Assembly: GCA_016630955.3 (NCBI GenBank)
Contig: CM049994.1
Location: forward strand, 558,001 to 622,000
Direction of reading: 5' to 3'
From: Didymella arachidicola
Lineage: Eukaryota; Ascomycota; Dothideomycetes; Pleosporales; Didymellaceae
DNA: 64,000 nt
The stretch's first letter is position 1. Every line of letters begins with the position of its first letter. The notes beneath the pieces are model-generated. The model had not been told where the DNA came from, ran no database searches, and worked only from the letters and a program-made list of their open reading frames with translations. The position numbers were made by a program, and so were the translations under genes. Of this stretch, positions 11,329 to 21,264 are shown one piece after another.

Positions 11329-12438
11329 CCGCGGTGCGGTTGACGATGCATTTTTCAATTCTTCTGTACTCCTTTGGCGATATCCAGCATAACGACTTTA
11401 CTTTTAACGACTTTCCATGCGAACAGGCCGCGAGCCTGGATGACAGCGGGCCAAGGAGCCACCGGCATGCAAAACGAAAAGTTTCTGTAAACCTCGAGAA
11501 GTTTCTTCGGGCGGGCATTTGCATGGGGCGGCGGGATGCTGCACCCTTTTAGTATTACAGCGTTTAGTTCAGCATACGGCAATGTATTGTTTACGAGCAT
11601 TCGATCTTTGGCACTTGCTGGTGATGTTGTCGTGGGCGATTACGAGTCGGGATCAATGCGCTCGTGCGCGTTTGCCGGGGGCTGCTCATCGAACACTATC
11701 TATCGAGGGCGAGTCTTCGAGAAAGGTGGCGCCCATGTTGCCTGTAAAACCGGACATGGCCACTCGATTGAATGTTGCCATCAGAGCTCCTGACAATTTA
11801 TTTCTTGCGAGACTTGACGGCTCTCGCTAGAGATTATCCGCAGATTTGAAGACTGTTTCCATGTTTATCGGCAACATGAGAGGGTGGAGGAGCGAGGTAG
11901 TCGGTGAGCGTGCGAAGCCAAACGGTTTCCTCAGCGATGGCTGACCCCGCAGTCAACATTGTCCGACGTCCGCCTGACTAGCCAGGTACCGCCGATGCTT
12001 ATCCATCACAATATGAGCTGCAACCGGGTACGGACACAGATTCCTGCCGGACGCGACAGTGCTTTGCGACAGGGCTGCAATGATTGGCAATCATCGCGTC
12101 ACCGAGCAGCAGGCGCTCGCAAAGCGGAAAGAGTGCCGCATCGCTGTAGGAAGGCATTTGACGAGGATGACTGAGCTCTGCATAATCAACGACCCGCCCC
12201 ATATTTAATCGGCGCTAAGGCTGCGATCGGAAAATAGCTCTCTGCATCGACGGCTTCACACGCAAGACAGACAAGGCCATTACCATGGCTAAATGCTGCG
12301 ATTGCTGTCATTGGCCCGGCCTGGAATGTTCTTGGGGTATCGGCGTTACTGCATATATAGAAGGGCTCCCCCCCTCTTGCACTGCTGCCAGCAGTTGATT
12401 CCGTCCTTTCTGTTTCTTGATACCCCCAATCGCTCACA
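11329..12438. other. Intergenic, about 1.1 kb
   Basis: I see no supported gene. It holds the 3' flank of the F-box gene and the promoter of the flavodoxin-like gene; the last 100 bases include a TATA element and C-runs (CCCCT, a possible stress-response element). Confidence 0.5.
12354..12360 (+). promoter_or_regulatory. Putative TATA box of the flavodoxin-like gene
   Basis: TATATAG lies 79 bases before the ATG at 12439, followed by a pyrimidine-rich stretch (CTCCCCCCCTCTTGC) typical of transcription start regions of highly expressed fungal genes. A CCCCT within it matches a stress-response element core; whether it works is not shown. Confidence 0.5.
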
Positions 12439-13257
12439 ATGGCTCCCAAGATCGCTATCGTATGTTGTCTCGGCCAAGCTTAGTCTCACGTCTAATTGGA
12501 TTAGGTGTACTACTCCATGTACGGCCATGTCAAGACACTGGTAAGCACCTCCGTTCCTCATCCGAGCTTCCTCTACGAATCCGCCGCGGGCCAGTTCCTC
12601 CATTGCGGCCAATTTCCTCACAAGGCCCTCCGCTAACACAACCGCACAGGCCGATGCTGAGCTCAAGGGCATCCGCGAGGCTGGCGGTGACGCCACACTC
12701 TTCCAGGTCCCGGAGACGCTCTCGGACGACATTTTGCAGAAGATGTACGCCCCGGCCAAGCCCAACGACGCCGTCCTGAAGGACCCCGCCGAGCTCGAGG
12801 CCTTCGACGCCGTCCTCTTCGGCATCCCAACCCGCTATGGCAACTTCCCCGCCCAGTTCAAGACCTTCTGGGACCACACCGGCAAGCAGTGGCAGCAGGT
12901 ACGCTCCCTCCCCCACACATGACCCTCACACGACACTAACCCCAATCCCAGGGCTCCTACTGGGGTAAATACGCCGGCCTGTTCATCAGCACGGGCACGC
13001 TGGGCGGCGGCCAGGAATCGACTGCGATCGCCGCCATGTCGACGCTGGCGCACCACGGCTTCATCTACGTCCCCCTCGGCTATAAGACCGCCTTCGCGCA
13101 GCTCAGCAACCTAGAGGAGATCCACGGCGGCTCGCCCTGGGGCGCGGGAACCTTCTCCGGCGCCGACGGCAGCCGCCAGCCCACTGCGCTCGAGCTCAGC
13201 GTCGCCGTCGAGCAGGGCAAGGCGTTTTACAACGCTGTTGCCAAGGCGCACCCGTGA
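12439..13257 (+). CDS. Flavodoxin-like NAD(P)H:quinone oxidoreductase (WrbA/Pst2/Ycp4 family)
   Basis: Exons 12439-12459, 12505-12540, 12650-12898 and 12952-13257 encode 203 residues to the UGA at 13255, the normal length of the family. The protein starts MAPKIAIVYYSMYGHVKTLA, the FMN phosphate-binding loop (Y-S-M-Y-G-H). FGIPTRYGNFPAQFKTFWD and STGTLGGGQEST are the other flavin-contact segments, and HHGFIYVPLGYK is family-typical. These enzymes reduce quinones by two electrons and protect against oxidative stress; fungal members include the minor allergens Alt a 7 and Cla h 7. Codon use is strongly C/G-ending, suggesting high expression. Introns are 45, 109 and 53 nt. Intron 2 keeps TAACACAACCGCACAG as branch/acceptor. 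The stop context UGA-CUA-G is unusual and is described separately. Confidence 0.95.
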
Positions 13258-13482
13258 CTAGATGGCACCCCCAAGGCGGGCGCCACGGGCGGCGCTGCGT
13301 ACAGCACGACGCCTAATACTACTACTACTACTACCACCACGCAAAATCAGGCTCAGAATGGGGGGGCTGCGGCGCCGACGACGCAGAGGGTTCCTGAGGA
13401 GCCAACTGGTCCGCAGGAGAAGAAGAAGAAGAAGGATGGCGAGGGGCCCTGTGGGTTGCCGGCAAAGTGCGATATCATGTAG
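13255..13482 (+). other. Candidate stop-codon readthrough extension ending in a CAAX box
   Basis: The flavodoxin-like frame continues after the UGA (13255-13257) for 74 sense codons to TAG at 13480-13482. The heptamer UGACUAG is the best-known eukaryotic readthrough context. The added tail has three parts: a linker (DGTPKAGATGG, then a run of eight Thr, then Ala/Gly/Gln-rich); a basic patch of five Lys (codons AAG x5, about 13423-13437); and the end PCGLPAKCDIM. CDIM fits C-a-a-X with X=Met, a farnesylation preference, and the upstream Cys could be palmitoylated, as in Ras-type tails. With readthrough the protein would be about 278 residues. Alternative: a 51-nt in-frame intron 13254-13304 (GTGACT...TACAG) would also remove the stop, but its donor lacks G at +5 and no branch site is visible. 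Confidence 0.6.
13318..13332 (+). repeat. (ACT)5 microsatellite inside the readthrough extension
   Basis: Five ACT units followed by ACC ACC ACG, encoding eight consecutive Thr if the frame is translated. Length variation here would leave the reading frame intact. Confidence 0.85.
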
Positions 13483-13934
13483 CCGTCCGTTCTCTCTGTA
13501 ATGAACGTAAATGTAAATGTAAATGTGAATCTGAACCAACCTATCTCTATTCGTCTTGTGAGCCAGCGGTTCGCAGTTTTGACTGACCAACGTTCGAAAA
13601 AGCGCTTCGACAAGTACAAGTCTGGCGACTGCGCCAAACGATGAGATACGTGACAGGAATTGCATCCATTGGTACAATGAAATTCCACTCGTGGTATATA
13701 CGCTTCACGCGCTCCCTAAAATACTCGTCGACACCAGTCGCCATGCCGCTGATGCTGTGGTATCTTCCCGTGCCGTGGCCCAAGCCATCCAGCGTGTCCC
13801 AAGTGCCTAGCCTAGCCCGCCTCTATGAACGCCGTTACAAGCAAAGACAAAATACGAGACATGAACCGTAATGCGTCAAGATTACATTCCACAAAGCCGT
13901 CCCTTGCGCAGTGCATACATCTACAAAGCCGGCG
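13483..13934. other. Convergent 3' flanks
   Basis: These 452 bases lie between two genes ending towards each other and should contain both 3' UTRs. Apart from the hexamer repeat no structure is evident. Confidence 0.5.
13507..13530 (+). repeat. GTAAAT hexamer repeat in the 3' flank of the flavodoxin-like gene
   Basis: Three tandem GTAAAT units and a GTGAAT variant begin 24 bases after the TAG at 13480-13482. In the transcript they read UGUAAAUG twice, one base off the PUF-protein consensus UGUANAUA, so an RNA-binding role is possible. Confidence 0.6.
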
Positions 13935-15870
13935 TCATACAACGAGCTGGGTGAAGTCAACGCCTCTCCGCTGGCGCTCGACGGGGTTGGAGTAGCAGGT
14001 GTTGAAGTCGGGGAGGAGGTCGTCGCGCGCCCAGTCGGTGACGGGGTCGTCGCGGTCGGTGTCGAAGGAGGCGCGTCTGGGGGAGCGCTCTGCCCAGCCC
14101 GTGCGCTCGAGTTCGATGATGCCGCCGAATCTGCGCTCGCCGTTTGCGACGAAGAGGGATTGGCCGTCGGGCGTGAACGAGACGCCGCCGAGAGGGCCGA
14201 AGAAGTCAAAGACCTGTTTCGACTCGAATGTCTGGGCGTCGATGATGTTGATGTAGTCATCGGCTTCGGCGGCAACCAGGACGCGCGGGCCAGAGCCGAC
14301 GGGGGAGAAGCGCAGGGCTCTTGGGACGCTGAGCTCGCTGGCGAGGACGGTGAGGGGCTGGGCCCAGTAGCGTGCGTCCCAAACGACGATGGTCGAGTCC
14401 TGGGCGGCGGTTGCGATGTGGATACCGTCGTCTGCCCAGGCGCAGGCGAAAGCGTCGTCGGTGTGGGTTTTGAGAGTCTCAAAGGGTCGCCCTGTTTCCG
14501 CGTTCGTGATGAGTGTTTCCTGGAAGTCACCGACCACGACACGCATTCGGCCGTTGGGACTGGTGGCTGAGCAGTTCACCGCAGCCGAGTACTGGAAGTT
14601 GTGCGTGAAGGTGTTGGTCGCGCAGTCCAGTATGCGCAAGCGATAATCGTTGGAGCAGAATACACCTTGAGGATGATATGTAGTCCTGGATTCGAAAAGA
14701 TGCAGGTGATTCACGATCTTGGATTTTGTGTCTGTCGTGAAGTCGGATGTGCGGCCGAATGTGCACGGGGCGCCCATTGTCAATGACAGGTCAGTGATGG
14801 CGTACTCGCCCTCGAAAGCGCCCGCTATCAAGACATTGTCAAGAGCCGCGATTGTCGTGATGGAACCGTCCAGGGCCGTCTTTCTGCTCAAGTCAATGAC
14901 GCCCTCGGCGGGGGAGCCCTCGGCATTGGTGCGCAGGACTTTCTGGCCAGCTGCGTAGAAGACATCGTTTCGAGAAGTCGCCGCCAGCACATTCCGTAGC
15001 TGGAAGTGAGGAAAGTAAGCACGATGCGAGGTGGTGTTTCTTCGAAAGGCGAAGAAGCTGTCTGTGTTGGGAATTGGTGCAGCGCAACGCTGGTCAGGGT
15101 TAGCTTGAGGAACGCACGAATGTATCTCAGCATGCGCTTACTGTACGAGTCTGCCTCACGCTGGGCGACAGCCGGTCCTGCTCACACTCTCTCCGCTTGC
15201 TCCGCACCGAGCTTCGTGTGGTGTTCCGTACACTCCAGTCGATGGCCTGGAAATCGTACCTGTCGCCCTGCAAGTGCTCCCGCTTGATGACGTCCGGCAC
15301 CTTGACCAGATCGAGCCCGGGGACGGTAGACTTCTCCGGGGTCAGGTAGTGGAAGAAGGAGGTGATGGGCACGAACTGGCTGTTGTCCTTGATGCTGAGG
15401 TAGGCCTCGGGCCAGGCAGGGAGGGGCTCCAGCGAGGGCTCCGAGCTCGAGAGGTGGCCCAGATAGGGCGGGGGCGGGGGCACGAGGACGTGGTTGAGGT
15501 GCAGCGAGGTCGTGTCGCTGGGCGGCGGCGGCGGCGAGAGGGAGTCGTGGGCGAACGACTGCAGATGGGCCATGGCGGCGTGCATGTGGATGCCGGCGGT
15601 GCCCAGGGCGGTGGCCAGCAGGGCGGGCGGTGCGGGCGGCGGGTCGCTGAAGTCTAAGGAGATGCCCCCGCCCTCGTCGTCGTCGCTGACGAGCGCATCT
15701 TCTCTGGCGGTGTCAGACAGTGTGGCGAGCGGTGCCGTGGCCGCGAGCGCGCTGGCTGCCTCTGCGTAGGATAGCGTGACGTTGGCCGGTGGCGCAGGCG
15801 TGGGCGCGGTGCTGTGCTGCTCGTCGTCGGCGTCGGCGTCGTGTGGCAGCGGAGGGTGCGGGCTGGTCAT
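13935..15870 (-). CDS. WD40-repeat-like protein of unknown function
   Basis: Exons (minus strand) 15142-15870 and 13935-15089 encode 627 residues. The 52-nt intron has a GTAAGC donor, a CTAAC branch site and a GACCAG acceptor. The nearer CAACACAG acceptor was rejected because it leaves the frame. The first ~110 residues are Pro/Ala/Asp-rich and probably disordered, with Pro runs (PPPPP). The rest shows degenerate WD40 blades: NGRMRVVVGDFQETLITNAE, DDAFACAWADDGIHIATAAQ followed by STIVVWDAR, and LGGVSFTPDGQSLFVANGE. Such propellers are protein-interaction scaffolds. The layout resembles conserved fungal WD40 proteins with a C-terminal DUF2415-like motif, but I cannot confirm that match. The ATG at 15870 is the first in the frame. 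Confidence 0.85.
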
Positions 15871-16240
15871 GGCCACCCGCTGTCGCTGTTAGCCAGCCAG
15901 CGTCGGGGTCTCGTCCAGGACAGTGGCCGACAGCAGTCGAGGCGACGCACGGGGGGTGTCTCTGTTGTCTCTGGCCGAGTATGCGAACGGCTGCAGTCGC
16001 TCGGGCTAGTGGGCGGCACGGCGAGCCAGCAGAACGCAAGACGGCAGACCAGACGGGCGTGGGGTCGACTCGAGTCTGACTGGACCAAGTCTTGCCTTCA
16101 CGACGCACACATGCGGCCGCTATGTAGGAACCAGAACAAGAACAAGAGCAGAGACAAGACCACCGACACCGAACGACTCGCGGCTGACTGTCCTCGCATG
16201 GCCTGCAGCCCGTCCATGTCTGCGTCTGTGGGCACTGCAC

Positions 16241-16266
16241 TGCGCTGCGCTGCGCTGCGCTGCGCT
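16241..16266 (+). repeat. (TGCGC)5 pentanucleotide microsatellite
   Basis: Five perfect TGCGC units, preceded by related TGCAC. It lies about 370 bases upstream of the WD40-like gene start codon. Confidence 0.9.
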
Positions 16267-16721
16267 ATTGGAGCATGCACCAGCGATCAGACCATGCAAT
16301 GCACGCACGCGAGAAAGGGCGGCTCACCCGCCGACAGCCTCCTCGCTGATGCAACGCCCGTCTAGGAACCCGCGCAGCTGCGACTCCAGACGCCCGCAGC
16401 TTGCCTTGCGCGCTGTTGGCTCAGGAGTCAGGCCTCAGGAGCCTGCCGTGATTGTGTTGAGAGCCCCAGGCACGCCTCCCCCAGATACACAGTAGATCTC
16501 CCCCAGCCCGCACCCGCTCCACCGTGCCACAGAGCTGTACCGCTGCCCAAGCTGCCTGCGAACACACAGATCTCGACACGTCCGCGCCGCAGATCTGTGC
16601 GCATTCGCCGCGCAACACCCAGCAAGCTGCGCCTGTAGTCGCCCTCTGCCGTGCCCAAGCCGTCGCAATGGCCTCCTCCAGCCTTGCCGTTGCACAACGG
16701 GTTTTTTTCCCAACGAGCAAA

Positions 16722-16743
16722 GGCGGGGGGGAGGGGAGGGGGG
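16722..16743 (+). repeat. G-run tract, potential G-quadruplex
   Basis: Plus-strand runs of G (about seven, four and six G separated by single A) preceded by GGC. Three long runs can hold four G-triplets, so quadruplex folding is possible on this strand. Confidence 0.5.
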
Positions 16744-17434
16744 ATATGTGCTACAGCTCACATGGCCGTCCTGCCAACACGACAACGGGGACTGCGCGCT
16801 GGCGACGTTGCACAGCTCATGCGTTGTCTCCAATCACCCCTCGCGCAGCAGACCCGGGCCTCCCTGTCCCTGTGGCTCGAGTGCCGTTTTGGTCTTCCTG
16901 CGCCCATGTCAGGACGCGAGACGAGATAATGTCAGTCCGCATTGGGACGCAGACATGGCACGAGAGCAGGAGCGGGCCTTGTTGTGGGCCACTGATGCTC
17001 GTTGTGTGCGACAGCCACCTCCAGCCAAGACGCGCACGAGTATGCTGTGCACGCAGTCGCTGGCGCTACACGACAGCCGCCACACGGTGAGCTATGTCAG
17101 TGCATCGTGGAGACGGGAGTGTCATGTAGAGGCATGACAAGCTGCCGAAACTTCAACAACAACGACAACCTCCAGCACGCCTCATGTGCCACCTAAACCA
17201 CACCTTTTATGCGGCATCAACGAATCAGTGCTACAGTAAATTAGTCTAAAGTGGCCTCTGTACCGGCCCGCTCCCATATCTACAATACCCATACAACCGA
17301 GCAAATAGCGCGACAATACACCCGAGCATCCTAGCAATGCAGTGAGAAGCAACGTACTACAATATGCAGTCTTTGGCTCCGCCGCCCAAGCGACTGGACC
17401 GCTTCCTTTCCTAAACAACCCCACCCTGCGAAAA

Positions 17435-20400
17435 TCAGTTGTCATAGTACGGCTCATATCCTTGCTGCTGATGCTGCTGCTGCTGCTGCTGCCCCCATCC
17501 CCCAGCTGATGGCGTCGTCTGTGACCACCCGCCGCCCGGTGTCTTGAGTCTCCGCTCTATTGGCGCCCGAGGTTAGTGACAGGCATCATCAGGGGAAAAT
17601 CGTGAACCTTACCTGCTTCAAAGTCGTGCCACCTCCGCATCGTAATCTTGCTACTGTCGAATTCGCCTTCATACTCCAGGCCTGCCTTCTTCGTCGTTTC
17701 GCCCGACGTCTTCCGAGTGTCGCCCCAACTGAAGTCATCGAACTTCCAGAACGCGTACACAGGGAGCACAAAGTTCCAGATGGGGAGTGACATCAGATAG
17801 ACAAACATCCAGGCAACGTAAGACCACCGATGAGCAGTAATCACAATGAGCACCGCTGGCAGACCCAAGATGAGTGCAAGAAGGACAAGAGGGATGACAG
17901 GCGCTGCTGTGTGTAGAACAGCTGCTTTGATGGCGATGGCAACTAGAGCACGTCAGCAATCGAAATCAACTCGTCGTGGGCGCACAATGGCTTACTCAGG
18001 TAGAACGTAAAGGCGATGGCGGCCGGCAGAACCAGTGTTCCAGTCAGCTCCATGAACACAACAAACTGCATGCTGAAGCAGAAGGTGCCACAGAGATCTC
18101 GCACTAGTACCAGCTCCATCAGGTTGTGGACAGTACTATTGATCCATCGCCTACGCTGTGACAGTAGGACTTTGAACTCGTCCGGTACCGTGGTTTTGCA
18201 TACGGCTTGAGGAACGAAAACCTGCTTGCGCTTGGGAAATGTCTTGAGCATCAGTGTGGAGAGGTAACGATCCTCACCCAACAAGAGCAAATTCTTCTTG
18301 TGCAGCGTGTCGACCACATTCTCCGAGTAGTGCTCGACCACGTCAGGGTTAGCCAGGATAGGTACCCAGTAGTTCTGGCCACCCTTGGGAGCCTTGATGC
18401 GGTACATGCAGAAACATCCGGGGAGACAAGTAACACCGCCGAATACTGACTCGAAAGACTTGGCCAGGTGATGCGAGATGAAGTACCTACTGCTGTCAGT
18501 GGCGCGATCGTCAAACATCAGAACTAACTTACTCAAACACCTGGATCATCGAAACCCACGAATCCCGCTTATTAGCAATCTTTGTCTCTCCACAAAGACC
18601 CATAATGTCGGGATCCTTGACCATGGCGGAGATCATGTGTGTCAGACTGTCAGGGAAGACCTTCGTATCGGCGTCGACCATGAGCACTATCTCGTAGAAG
18701 TCAGGCGAAATGCCAGTTATCTTCCAGATACCGTTGAACATCTCAAACTCAAGCTCCGTCATACGTTCATCGAACATGACCTTCTGCAAGAACGACATGA
18801 GGATGATCTGACTGTCGCGCTTTCCACGGTTCCCAGCCTTCGGCTTCGTCGCCTCATCCGGTGTGCCGCACTTGACGACGACCATCATTGGAACACGTTG
18901 CTGCTTGTCCGAGGCGATACGAGAGTCCTCGCCGTAATCGTAGAAACCCGAGTATATCTTGGCCATGCTGTGACGCTTCGAGCCGCTAGCAACTGCAACA
19001 TAGGAGTATGCCTGAACCTCATGAGGGAGCACTGCGTGGTCCTTCATCATGCCCAAGCAAATCTCCGGGGTAGTGAGGTCTTCACCCTGTCCCTTGATCA
19101 TACCGTCGCAGATGACGAGAATGAGCTTGTGGCTGTTTGGGTAGTCTGTGGTGGCAATGGAGTCGAGAGTTGTACGTAGGCCTTCCGCGCCCTCGGAGTA
19201 TGCGGTGACGAGGCAGATAGAGTGAGCTAGAGGGTAACCGAAAGGCTGCCATTCAGGAGGCGGCTGAGGAACAACAGCTTCGTGGATGAAACCAGACGGA
19301 CCAGGACCCTCTTCGCCGATGACACTAGAGTAGCGGTTCTCAGCTGATCCCGGAGGAAGTAAGCTTGATCGTGACTGTCCTTGGTTCTTCCCTTCGAAGT
19401 ATGACGTCGTAAGCGTACCCTGACTGGCGTTGATCTGTCTATACATGCCGCTGTCGGACGAAAGCAGACGGGATGCTGCACTTTGGCTGGTCATCGTGGT
19501 GGGCGGTGCACGAGTCTTGGCAGATTTCTCCATAGCGTAGGGGCTGGTGAACCTGGAGGTAGACGGCAAGAAGGTGCTACCACGCTTGCTCGATCGATCA
19601 GGTCCAGCAGCGAGGTCTGTCATACGTGGCGGTGGACGGTAGATATCGTCACTCCACTCTTCGATCTGCTGCTTCCTCTGTCTTGAGTCTGCTTTGCCGG
19701 TGGAGGTTTTATCAGCACCAAACTTCCTGCTCAGGAACCATTGGAAGGCCACGGCAAGCACAAACTTGGCTATGACGACAGCAAGAATGAAGACGAGTGA
19801 AACGTAGAGAACAATCTTGGAAGCAATGCAGCCAATGGTCTCTGTGTCGATGGAGCCAACTTTGATGATCTCGGTGAAGCAACGCGCCACCTGCTTTTCG
19901 TAGCTGGAAGAGTACGCACGAGTAACATCGACACCTCGTACTGCTGGGTTGTTCTTGATTTCGCTGAAGATGGTGGGAACATCGACCGAAGAAGCGTTGA
20001 ACCAATCGAGAAGGGACAGATCCAGGACATCTCCACCCCAGACCATCAAGCTGCGAGAGCTATTGCGAATGTCGTCCCATGTGAAGTATACATCTCCAGC
20101 ATTCCGAAGGCCGTAGAAGGCTTTGCGGGCATTGTCCGACGTGTGGCACTGGTAGCCGTTGTACTCAAGGAAGGTGGTGTTAGGCTTGCTGGAACCATCC
20201 TGGTTGAATGTACGGCATGGGAAATACCAACCCAAATTGCCGTTCGAATCCGGAATGCCAGAACCAGCTTTGGCGGTGATGAGCCCCTTGCAAGCACCGT
20301 TGACGTTTTGGAAGAGGAAGCTGCCGTCTTGTCCGCCGTGCTTCTCAGGAAGATCGAAAAGAACGTTGGCGCCTGATGGGACGCCTCGTGCGAGAGGGTG

Positions 20401-21264
20401 AGTGGACTGAACCAAGTCGTAAGCCTTGCCGTGAAAGATCATGTATCCTCCACCAACTTCATTGACCCTCAGGCGTACATTGCCACTCGCGGGGCAGACG
20501 GTATCAGTGAAACCAAACGTAAAATAACCGACGAAAGTGCAGATCATCAAAATGATGCTGACAAGGCCCACTTTCTCCCTCCAAGCACGCTGCTGCGCCT
20601 TCTGCGGCTTGCCGAAGCACTTCAGCACCGCGTCAGGGCACCAGAACGTGATGATGGCGCAGTAGACATTCCACAGACTCGGGGGTCGCATCTTGTCCTT
20701 CTCTTTCTGGCGCTGCTTCTCCAAGTTCTCCATTGTCTTGCTCCTTGTCAGTCTACGCGCGGCGCGCGGCTCCTCGTCGTCCAATGGCGCCTGCTTGTCG
20801 TGGTAGCCTCCTCCAGACGCGTTGCGCATGTGTGGCGGCTTCAGATCGGTGCTGTTAGAGCTGACCGTCTCCGCCTCCAAGGCGTCTTCCATGATAGGGT
20901 CGTTGCCGGTGGTCGAGGGCTGGACGTTCATGTGCTGGGCGTGTTTGCGGTAGTAATAGTTGGGATCATTGGGGTCGTTTCGTCGGCGCTCTGGACGGAT
21001 CAGACTGCGCTTCCTGCCCAAGTCCTGCGCAGGCGTCGATTGCGCACTACGCATCACGGGGTCTCTGTCCATGGGAACGGGCGTCCCGGGCGAGGGCAGC
21101 GGGCGGGCGTGCGAGTGGGCAGCGCTCTTGCTATGGCTGTGCGTGCGGTCGTGAGATCTCGTGTTTTCGGCGTCAGAAGTCCTCCGGCGGCGGTGCGATG
21201 TTGATTCGCGGAAGGCGCCTCTCTCTTCCCTCTGCGCGCCGTCTGGTCGCTGTGGCAGAGACAT
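17435..21264 (-). CDS. Class IV chitin synthase (Chs3-type)
   Basis: Exons (minus strand) 18533-21264, 17996-18486, 17613-17942 and 17435-17556 encode 1224 residues, typical for class IV. Introns are 46, 53 and 56 nt. A His/Arg/Ser-rich disordered N-terminus (about 1-190) is followed by a first membrane segment (VGLVSIILMICTFVGYFTFG), a cytochrome b5-like region (GGGYMIFHGKAYDL), a second segment (IVLYVSLVFILAVVIAKFV) and the GT2 catalytic domain. Key motifs are DADTK at 864-868, EDRYLS at 982-987 and QRRRW at 1021-1025; three or more membrane spans follow. It polymerises UDP-GlcNAc into wall chitin at the plasma membrane. The C-terminus is Gln-rich (QQQQQQHQQQ). The first ATG in frame (MSLPQRPD) was taken as start. 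The activator gene lies divergently upstream. Confidence 0.96.

Larger units (their letters stand above)
15871..17434. other. Intergenic, about 1.56 kb, GC-rich with simple repeats
   Basis: No gene is supported. It lies upstream of the WD40-like gene and downstream of the chitin synthase, both on the minus strand. A plus-strand frame of 188 codons (16524-17090) has no family resemblance and Cys/Arg/Thr-rich composition. Two low-complexity tracts are listed separately. Confidence 0.5.

Noticed and set aside
13262..13501. 79-codon Arg/Leu-rich plus-strand frame starting ATGGCACCC
   Set aside because: Out of frame with the flavodoxin-like tail; its poly-Arg/poly-Leu composition is the shadow of the (ACT)n and (AAG)n codon runs of the tail.
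13258..13677. 139-codon minus-strand frame
   Set aside because: Shadow of the readthrough tail and 3' flank, with poly-Leu/poly-Ile tracts from simple repeats.
20398..21204. 268-codon plus-strand frame
   Set aside because: Antisense to the 5' part of the chitin synthase exon 1; Arg/Leu/Val-rich with no family resemblance.
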